Assembly (NCBI GenBank): GCA_963978905.1
Contig: OZ022258.1
Location: forward strand, 27,470,716-27,534,715
DNA from: Trichostrongylus colubriformis
Lineage: Eukaryota > Nematoda > Chromadorea > Rhabditida > Trichostrongylidae
Direction of reading: 5' to 3'
DNA length: 64,000 nucleotides
The notes under the pieces are model-generated. The model searched no databases, was not told the DNA's origin, and saw nothing but the letters and a program-made list of their open reading frames with translations. The stretch's first letter is position 1. The number at the start of each line of letters is the position of its first letter. Made by a program: the position numbers and the translations under genes. This document shows, in pieces, positions 56,157-64,000 of the stretch.

Positions 56157-57219
56157 TGAGTCTGATTTATTCTCTCCCCTTTTTTCCTTTCTTGCTCATC
56201 TGGCAGCTCTATCTGGGCGAGCCCCTCAGTAGCTTTCTTCGGGAATGTTAGACTAAAGACACGACCTGGCCAGCCGTGTCCCACAAATTTGACAAAGACT
56301 TTTATTCCGTATGATTTGGATTCCCAAGACTCGTTGTTTTCTCGAGGAGAATCTGCTGTTAATGCCGTGCTATCACTCTATGTCGATGAGTCACTTCGCC
56401 AAATACCATCTGGCGAATCGTCTCTGTCTCATGTTTTCATATTCCTCGACCTTTTCTGGCAATCCTCCTACGGTACTTCAAATTAACAGACGAGCACCAT
56501 GCCCATATCGCCTTTGTGACTTTGTGAGGCGGTTGTCTCTCGCCTTTCGACCGGCGAGCTAAACCTCGACTTTCGGTAGTTTAGTGGTCTCGCTTTCTTT
56601 AATGTTCTTCTCTCTTTCTCTTTCGTTCGTGCACGTTAATGTGGATATCTTCTAGAATTAGAAGTGGTAAGTGACGTTTGTGCGGGATTGTGTAAGTATC
56701 GGCACCAACAAAATATAGATAATCCGTCGAGTTCGTGTGTTGAAGTTGTAGGTCCACAGGGGTTAACGGTACCCCAGTTTTGAAATCATCGTAGATGATT
56801 ACTATTGGCTTGAGCACAGAGACACCCTCGGCGTAAATAAACGGTACTGCAGTAAGATTGCATCTGGAAGTGGACCAAGGGAACAGAGCAGACCTTTTTT
56901 GTCATGCTTCGGATACATGCGCCGCGAACACGTGCTTTATGTTGAAGACGGTCAAAATGATTCTCCAAGACCTCTGGTTCGTCATTTTGATGGTGGTATC
57001 ATAAACGAACCTATATTGCTTGCGTCGATTTATTTTCAACTTTACGTGTTACAGGTAATTATTGTATTACAGTTCTAATCGAACTGCTCACTTGATGTTG
57101 CTATTCCACTATCTGGTGCGATTACGATCCCAGCGAATCCCGTTCAACGAATGGGTGAGTAGCGTTACACTTTCTTTTTTTTTTTCTTTGTGAAGGCGCC
57201 TTACCCCGGATGCCCCCTT

Positions 57220-57800
57220 TCTCTAGAAGTGGAGACTCTCCGCAGTTTTCAGCTCGGTTACGCCGATTCGAAGGCATCTTGCGCATGCGGTCAGCCCCAT
57301 TGTCCTTCGAACAAAAAGCAAATTTTCTCGTCAGTCACTTGAAATGAGCAGCACCGAAAAGGTAGAGGAATTACTCGAATTGTAGCGCAGCAGTTATGAG
57401 GTCACTGTCGACCACCTTGGTCCTCCTTTGACAGCTCTCAACGCCGACACTTGGCGCGCTAAGCATTGTCCGCGTGCCAGCAGGGCCTCTCGGAATCGAG
57501 TGTCGACTCTGCCGATAGGATTCGCAACTTGGTCCGGGCTGCGAGCACCGAGAGGACATCGTTATTCACAAAGAGCGAACTCTGGAAGAGTATGTGACTC
57601 GGCTGCGCAGGGCCATCCGCTATTTTGTTCGCTTGTCGTCGAACAACTAGTAGCTGAAGCCGCAAGAGACCGCTTAATGCACCCAGCGAATTACTGTGCT
57701 ACTCTGCCTGTTCAGGCCCAGGCGACTCAAGTTAGCCGCATGTACCTTGTCCGCAGGCAGCAACAACGCCGTGATCAGCCCACCCCAACTTCATGAAGCA
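57220..57800 (+). pseudogene. Gag pseudogene (element 2)
   Basis: Changing + frames give FEGILRMRSAPLSFEQKANF and later VVEQLVAEAARDRLMHPANY, matching element 1 Gag (FEDVLRMRTAPLTSEQKANF; IEQLLAEAASDKLMHPA). An internal stop and at least two frameshifts break it. The zinc knuckle is not found. Confidence 0.8.
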
Positions 57801-58150
57801 ACCGATTCGAATCTCGGCAGCGCTGGCAGATCTCCCGCGGGACTCACCCTATTTCAGGGCAGATGAACCCTTACCCCCGAGGGCAGCATAGGAACGCAAC
57901 AATGATGCCCTTCCCTAGATTAGACACACCAGCCTCAGGCGCACGCAGTGTGCACAGTCCCTCTTTCGCACCCCGAAGTCATACACAGGATGCCACGACT
58001 CAAGCGCAGGCTCGCATTACGGCGCTTCTCTAGCGTAATTAAGAACTATCTCAATCCATCATTCGCCCTCACTCACCGCGTAACTCGCACTCTCGTTCAC
58101 CACTCTAGTCTTCAGTCAACTGCATTCTCTTAGCCACATTTGTCACTTGT

Positions 58151-59840
58151 TTGGTTGACTCTACTACGGCTTCATCTGCCTGGTTGTGTCCTCACGACCA
58201 TCATGATCAAATTCTTCACGTGCCGTTTTCGTATCATTGTTCGTATATTTTGCCATCACTTAATGCTTCTTTTGATGAAGCCACGGTGAATATCTTTCGA
58301 CCTAATACTCGACGTTATTCTTCGTCTGCTCATTGGTGCAAAATTATCACTTCCTCAGCATCACTATCCGTTAACTTTTTCGGCGCACGCTCGATTGTCC
58401 ACACTGAAGCCACACGGACGGTATCCGTGGAACACTGCCGTATGATGGATGCTCACCATCGATGCCACTACGGTAGTCTCCCTTTGATTGAAGGCGGATG
58501 GCGCACTTCTAACGAATTGGTGATGGATTGACCTACAGCCCCTTTCGGGTGTTGTGCTACTCACACCGTAAGCGTCACCAATTGCCTCCTTCTTAACACT
58601 ACGACATATGCGCAACACGGGGACGATCACCCGAATATCTTCATCGGCGACATGAGTTCCTGACGATGTCGAAAGGGTTCGCTTATATTACGCGACGGTT
58701 CGGCAGTTGTCTGGACTATTGTCGCTGAAGAGTCCTGTCAGTACATTCCTATAGGACGCATGCGAGGTAAGTGCGTAGGAAACGTTTGACTAAGTGATTC
58801 ATGGGAAATCGCCCTGTCGTTGTCCAGATCGTCAGAGATTCGTGAGATTGCTGAAGGACTCTCCGGCTCACTGATCAAGGATATGCTGTGGCGCTGGTCC
58901 CCCGATCCCGCAGCTCCACGCCGCTGTCAGTAGGCATTGTAACTTCCAATCAGCTCTTCGCTCAACTTCTCGCTGTCGAAAGATCCACGAAAGCAACTGT
59001 GCATCCGCTCATTCGTCACACAATCCCGGCTCTCTGCGATCGCATTAACCTCCTGGGCCTCTCTATTCGGACGGCCCCCACTGGTAATCTCACGCTGGTC
59101 GCCCAGCGTCTGCTCGGATAGACATCTCCGCCACATACCTCGACAAGGGCCTTTTGCAGGTACAGGAATGCCTTCCCCTTCCATCCAGTAGGTGGCGCTT
59201 TATCGGATTTGATCTCACATGCTATTCCCGTTAGTAGTCGAGGAGTTGGATTACCGTCTGTGGGTGCATTGTCAAGGTAGAAATAGTGCTACAACCTGAT
59301 ATTCTCCACAGGGCCTTCTTTGACACTGACACCGCAGTAATTGAAGACAGTGCGCCCGAGGTGTCATACGATACAGTAATTTTCCGTTCCATTTCGGACG
59401 GCTCCCGCGTTCTCCGCGTGGACACCTGATCGGACTGTTCAGCCCCGTCCCATTCGGACGCCTTAGCCGCGTCGCAACTCTGGCGGACCCTATACGATTT
59501 AACACATCATTGCCGCTGACCATATTTCATAATTTGGTCATTATCGATTTGTGCGAGATTGCTAACGGACATCGTAATCAAGACTTCGGCGCTGCGCTCG
59601 AACATCAGCATATTTTGGAACATATCGCAGACCTCCGGAAGTACGGGTCACCGTCGCCCGATGTCCAACACGACGAGTTTTTGTTACGGTCTCTTCGAGG
59701 TAACTGGTCTCCTTTCGATATTTGGATTACCGTCTGTGGGTGCATTATTACACTCCGCGTCCCTCGGTATCTGCTTCTCGTTTATATGGGTGTGGAGGAA
59801 CCCCCAACATTGTTCCCGGCTGAACGCCGCCACGTAATCC
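58151..59840 (+). pseudogene. Env-like glycoprotein pseudogene (element 2)
   Basis: It corresponds to the C-terminal half of the element 1 gag-env ORF: SAWLCPHDHHDQILHVPFSY, NIFRPNTRRYSSSAHWCKII, VEHCRMMDAHHRCHYGSL, then fragments through RINLLGLSIRTAP and LTIFHNLVI. Here the domain runs in one frame into a transmembrane helix (NWSPFDIWITVCGCIITLRV), which in element 1 lies in the pol frame. Several stops interrupt it. Confidence 0.8.
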
Positions 59841-59999
59841 AGTTGTCACTCAGGCGCCGCCACACACACCAAGCAACAGGGACCACCCTCAATCCCAGGA
59901 CATGGCAGTACTTTGCCCAGGTATCTCCCATTTAAATACAATTCACAATCGGTTTCGCCTCCCCGGGCTTCTCTTGTCCCTTCATAGGTGTTGGCCCTT

Positions 60000-60720
60000 G
60001 ACAAGCCCTTGACAATTCTCCGTTTTTCATTGCTCAAATCCTGGCGTCGGAATGTTGGCTTTAATTGACACCGGCGCCGCCATAACCGTTAGTAGTCGGG
60101 GAATTGCCGATCTTGTTGGGGTATTCAAACTACAGCCCTCGCTGGTTCGATCTGCGCTGGGAATGGCGGGTATCCCAGTTCTTCTGGCAGGCACCGCTCA
60201 AGTGCATATCCAGACAAGATGCGTAGCAGTCAACCACGTCGTCTATTTCACAAACGGCCCCTGTGTCCCGCGCCAGGTGGACAAGTACAATATCATTCTG
60301 GAGAGCACCTTCTGGCCCGCCTTTCGCCGTGGTACATTGATTATTCCCAGTCTCACCATACCCAATCTCACCTTGGAAGTACCCAAATGCAATTTGCCCC
60401 AGCACCACGAGGCGGTCATGGTGCGCGCGACTACAACGTCGGTAGTGCCTCTACGGACCGAGACGCTCGTTCGGTGCTCCGCCATTTCTCCGGTTCTCTC
60501 CCCAACGATGATGGTAACCTAAGCATCAGCGCTTTCCAACAAACACCTTTTTGTAGTGCCACCCGTTTTTTTGCCTTCGTTCTCACCACAAACCCTACTC
60601 CGAGACCCGAAATTATTTATGAACGCCAACAGTTGGGAACGGCCATTCCGCTGACCCAAGATGTTTCGAGAAATCTTGATGGTCCCTTGCCCCATCGGTG
60701 ACAGCAGTGACCTGCGTCTA
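60000..60720 (+). pseudogene. Retropepsin region pseudogene (element 2)
   Basis: The frame from 60,052 encodes MLALIDTGAAITVSSRGIAD and VRSALGMAGIPVLLAGTA, then CVPRQVDKYNIIL, nearly identical in layout to element 1 protease with the catalytic DTG intact. The frame shifts near 60,290 and the linker to RT is broken. Confidence 0.85.
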
Positions 60721-60879
60721 GAGGCGTTACTCACCATTGCGGTCACCGGCCGCGAACCCCCCCCCCCACTTGTCGAATCGAAAACAAACGTGGATCTCTC
60801 GGGAGTGACGTCACCGACAATGAAAAGAAACAACTTTGCCGATCATTTACCGAATATCAGAACCGTATTTCTAGTTCTA

Positions 60880-61940
60880 GCTACGATTTAGGCTCCTATA
60901 CCCATATCCTCGTTAACATTAAGACCACGGTAGATAAGCCACCCTCGCGTTTTCATCCTATCCTCCATGGATAAAATTCCAAAAGTAATGAGACGACCAT
61001 AACAACAAGCTTCTTAAAGGTAGCATTGAGAGAAATTCGGAGAAGAAGGAAAGGAAGTAGTGAATGTGAAAGTCGAGATTTCTAGTAACAGGACAGTGGA
61101 AAAAGCTGGTGGAAATGGCCAAAAACCCGAGAAATGGGGCCCCCTTCTCTCGTTAATCCTCAACGCGTTAACTTTTGCCAAAAGGCGGATACTCCGAACG
61201 AAATTTCCATAGGCATGCTGCCAGGTGAACACAAGGGAATGTTTGGAAATACGACAGCACCTTTTTCCTGGGGTGAGCCTCAGACTAAAACTGCGAAAAC
61301 GCGCTGCAATACCTTCGATCTCACCGCATATCCTTAGCCGCTCTCATCGTAGCCAACCAGGTATCACGTCGCTTGGAGGCGGGGTCGATCATCCAAAGGC
61401 GGCAGCTCTTATCCATTGCGTCGTTTCGGCACACAACACTGTTCTGATAAGGAAACGCGATGGTTCGCCTCGCGTCTGCTTGGATTTTCGACCTCTGAAT
61501 GGCATTAGCTGCTGACCATGGCCCGTTGCCTGGGATTGGAGATTTGTTGGTGAAAAAATCTGGAAAATCGGTACATACCACCTTAGATTTGGCATCGGAA
61601 TACATGCAACTCTTGATGTCGCCCCAAAGTCAAGAGAAATGTGGGTAGGCCACCCACTGAGGAATCTATCAGTCCGTGTATATCCCTTTTGGTCTGGTCC
61701 GCGTTCGAATGCTTCCGGCTGTTCAATATAAAAACCTCCGACAAAAAGCTAACAGGGATCGCCCGCTTTGAAATTACATACGTTCCCAGGCCACGAAATC
61801 TCGTTGACGTCATATAGTCCGGCGGAGCACAACATTCGCACAGTGAAGGATTTTCCCATCCCTACTACGACGAAGGAGGTTAAGCATTACCCCGGCATGG
61901 CCAATTTTTTTCCGGCGCTTTATTCGCCACTTGGGAACAG
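60880..61940 (+). pseudogene. Reverse transcriptase pseudogene interrupted by a MITE (element 2)
   Basis: RT sequence enters at about 60,890, is interrupted by the repeat at about 61,018-61,385, and resumes with HNTVLIRKRDGSPRVCLDFR PLNG. It then shifts frame and shows IPFGLV, but the YxDD box is absent, consistent with an internal deletion near 61,700-61,740. The RT connection (GHEISLTSYSPAEHNIRTVK) and FFRRFIRHLG-like end are recognisable up to about 61,935. Confidence 0.8.
61018..61385 (+). mobile_element. Dispersed non-autonomous repeat, copy 4 of 4, inserted in RT
   Basis: It is collinear with 38,280-38,640. RT homology stops before it and resumes after it, so it inserted into element 2. 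Confidence 0.75.
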
Positions 61941-62089
61941 ATTCACTGAAAACCGGATGGGAGCATAGAGATTTTTGCACGAAAAATTCAACCCCTCTAC
62001 CTTTTCCTGATGAAGGATCACAGCGGAACATTTCATATTGCAAGGACCAGCATCCGAGGACCATAGATATCTTTCAAACCCCCCATAGG

Positions 62090-63440
62090 TAAGCCATGTC
62101 TCAGCGATGCAACCATGTCATAGTGAACTTTTAGTAGTGCAAAAAGAAGAGCGCGTCTGTCCTTAAAAACAGGTTTGATATTTGTAAAGAGGAAGATAAT
62201 CTGCATCTCATCAACCTCTCAATCCGAAGACGGCCTCTCAGCTCGAAGCAACAAGTGTTGAGATAACAACGGGAGTAGCCTGGGTTGCAGCTGGAGATTG
62301 CATAACGGCGGTAGGAGTTTGAACGTTACGACGAGTCATCCGCTCGGCCCGGTGCTTTTCTCTTTCCGTCTTGGAAAGGGAAGGGTGTATAAAAATGCCG
62401 AAAAGCTTGTAGTGCCTTAAACGGGGGCCCTTCGTAACATCTGTTCAGCATAGAATGAAGAAGGAAGAACAACTTCAAGAGTCGGGGACGTGCGTTGCCT
62501 GAACGACTCATCCTGCACAGAGATAGTAGAGCAGTTAATCGATAAATAGTCCATAATGTCCCCAATAGTTTGATAATCATGCATAAACGAGAAGAGGAAA
62601 CTGGGTCCTCGCCCTCAACGATACCAGAAATAACCAGTGAGCGACTACGCTCGCTTCCTCATATAAATAGTTCAACTTGGATTGGGAGGAATCAAAGGAT
62701 CCAGAGAGTGAGGGGAGAGTATAAGAGATAAAGTCCACAATACGTTTCCTAAGCTCGGCGTTCTTCATTCTAAGCTTACTAACCTCTTCTGATAGCTCTT
62801 TGCAAAAAACATAGATAGAACGCATCTACTTGCGATCCTCTAATGGCCATGCCAGGACAGTTTTCAGTTGAGAATAAGTGGACCTGTCTGTGAGAGGGAG
62901 TTCAACGTGTCGGTCCAAGTCGGCGGGAGGCGGGGGCGAGCCGTCCAGATCGATACACTGACGCCTGAGAGGGCCCTGTCGTTTGCTCTGAAGAGAAGAA
63001 ACAACCAGAGGGACTGAACTCATCTCGTGAGATTTAAATACAAATCGCTAGGACCTAATCAGGTGGCTAAAGAGAAACACTCGAATATAGTGGATAGTTT
63101 CCCAGCCACAAGAAAACAGCACAAGTATCAATGGTACGGCGACGGGGAGTAAAAGAATGCAACCAATCAATAGTGGATCGATCGATGTAGGTGCACGGCC
63201 GATAGCAAGAGAAATGCCGTTCAGAAAAGAATTCGAAAAAACGACCTTCCGCGGTGGCAAACTCTTCTTTCCTTTCTTACCTTGCCACATTGGTGCTCAC
63301 AATGCGATTCAACAGAAGAAGTCCGAATGTAGATAGGCAGAACAGAAATATTGAGAAGATAAGTGGCAGTTGAGCGATCGAGACGGACGGTGTGTCGTGA
63401 GCTGCGGATCAAGGCGACCGCGCACGGGGCGCGCACAGAC
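62090..63440 (-). other. Foreign block with minus-strand ORF cluster
   Basis: Between RT and integrase of element 2 the + strand carries no RNase H. On the minus strand, four small frames follow one another: 63,290-63,048 (80 codons, with a hydrophobic helix PLLIGCILLLPVAVPLILVL), 63,023-62,826 (65), 62,825-62,577 (82, coiled-coil-like KELSEEVSKLRMKNAELRKR) and 62,580-62,326 (84). The second and third are the same frame separated by one TAG; the third and fourth overlap by ATGA. No family is recognised. It may be a relic of another gene or element. Confidence 0.45.
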
Positions 63441-63449
63441 GAGAAGCAA

Positions 63450-63921
63450 TTTTCGATAATGTGTACGTGGACCTCACCGGTCCTATGCTTACCACGAAAA
63501 TGGGCAACCCCTACATCATGACAATGATCGATCACTTCTCAAAGTACGTGATCGCTACACTTTTACTAGACTTCTCGTCATCTACGGTGGCTCGCGCGTT
63601 GATGAATGAATGTGTATTCGAGTACGAAGTTATGACGATAACGCGTCTTACCTTCGGTCTGAAACTCTTTAAGAACTCGGAAAATTGCTCCGCGTGCATA
63701 GATACTTTTGCACCCCCTACCATCACGAAGGGAATGTAGCCTGTGAGCGCGTTTTCGCCACATTCCAATTAATGTTTCGGTCCTATATCAATGCTTCTCG
63801 ATCCCACTGGGATCAATTCGTTCCAGCGTGCACCTTTACGTACAGCACCACTACTCATAGCAGCACCCGTAACCCTTCCTTCATGATGTTCGGGAGAGAT
63901 CCGTCGTTCAATGTCGATTGA
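63450..63921 (+). pseudogene. Gypsy-type integrase pseudogene (element 2)
   Basis: One frame gives VYVDLTGPMLTTKMGNPYIM and TMIDHFSKYVIATLL; another gives FCTPYHHEGNVACERVFATF QLMFRSYINAS. These are the first Asp and the Glu blocks of the D,D-35-E core; the middle block around the second Asp needs a frame change near 63,620-63,690. The integrase identifies the family as Ty3/Gypsy-like. Confidence 0.85.
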
Positions 63922-64000
63922 ATATTGCGACATCACGAGGAACATCTTTTCTCATCCGACATTCCCACACGTGTTTAGGTCAAGCGCCTTTTACCCGCCC

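Larger units (their letters stand above)
55778..63960 (+). mobile_element. Decayed Gypsy-type LTR retrotransposon related to element 1 (element 2)
   Basis: On the + strand it shows primer site, Gag, Env-like domain, protease, RT and integrase in the same order as element 1, with many stops and frameshifts. Similarity to element 1 is clear at the protein level in Gag, Env-like, PR and RT. It has no helicase. The RNase H region is replaced by unrelated sequence (62,090-63,440), and a MITE interrupts RT. The 3' LTR would lie beyond the window. The upstream limit (5' LTR) is not defined. Confidence 0.85.

Overview
The window reads as nuclear DNA of a nematode, most likely a strongylid (hookworm-like) parasite. 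This is inferred from compact exons with TTTTCAG acceptors, from RTE-type LINE fragments and mariner, Tc1 and piggyBac-like elements of kinds common in such genomes, and from a nematode-style receptor tyrosine kinase (RTK). No rRNA, tRNA or CRISPR was recognised.

The host gene is one multi-exon RTK on the + strand, from about 6.85 kb to 40.9 kb. Its 5' exons encode a degenerate von Willebrand A-like fold and a Cys/Thr-rich stalk. An exon at 16.4 kb carries the transmembrane helix. Exons from 17.0 to 37.4 kb hold a complete kinase domain: glycine loop, VAIK-type Lys, HRDLAARN, DFG and the CW...RPSF C-lobe motif. The cytoplasmic tail ends at 40,912. Most splice phases join consistently. The signal-peptide exon, one piece of the VWA-like fold and one linker piece before 12,985 were not found.

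Inside the 13.3-kb intron between the catalytic-loop exon and the DFG exon lies a young Ty3/Gypsy-type LTR retrotransposon in antisense orientation (23,458-33,785). Its LTRs are 285 bp with 2 mismatches. Read along its own strand it has LTR, tRNA primer site, leader, Gag with zinc knuckle, a secreted/membrane glycoprotein-like (Env-like) domain, protease, reverse transcriptase, the first strand of RNase H, and then a long open frame for a UPF1/MOV10-class SF1 helicase in place of the rest of RNase H and the integrase. A polypurine tract and the 3' LTR follow. A perfect 23-bp inverted duplication of RNase H sequence sits exactly at the RNase H/helicase junction. This helicase-bearing, integrase-less element with an internal Env is the most remarkable object in the window.

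A second, decayed relative lies on the + strand from about 55.7 kb to the window end. It has the same Gag, Env-like, protease and RT order and the same primer-binding motif, and it retains integrase. It is broken by stops, frameshifts, a deletion over the RT active site, a MITE insertion, and a foreign block at 62.1-63.4 kb with minus-strand ORFs where RNase H should be.

The rest is repeat-rich: a 1.2-kb near-palindrome (2.2-3.4 kb), foldback MITEs, mariner/Tc1 relatives with TA duplications, a piggyBac-like MITE with TTAA duplications, and two RTE LINE fragments. A possible two-exon piece of an unidentified gene lies near 50.8-51.0 kb.
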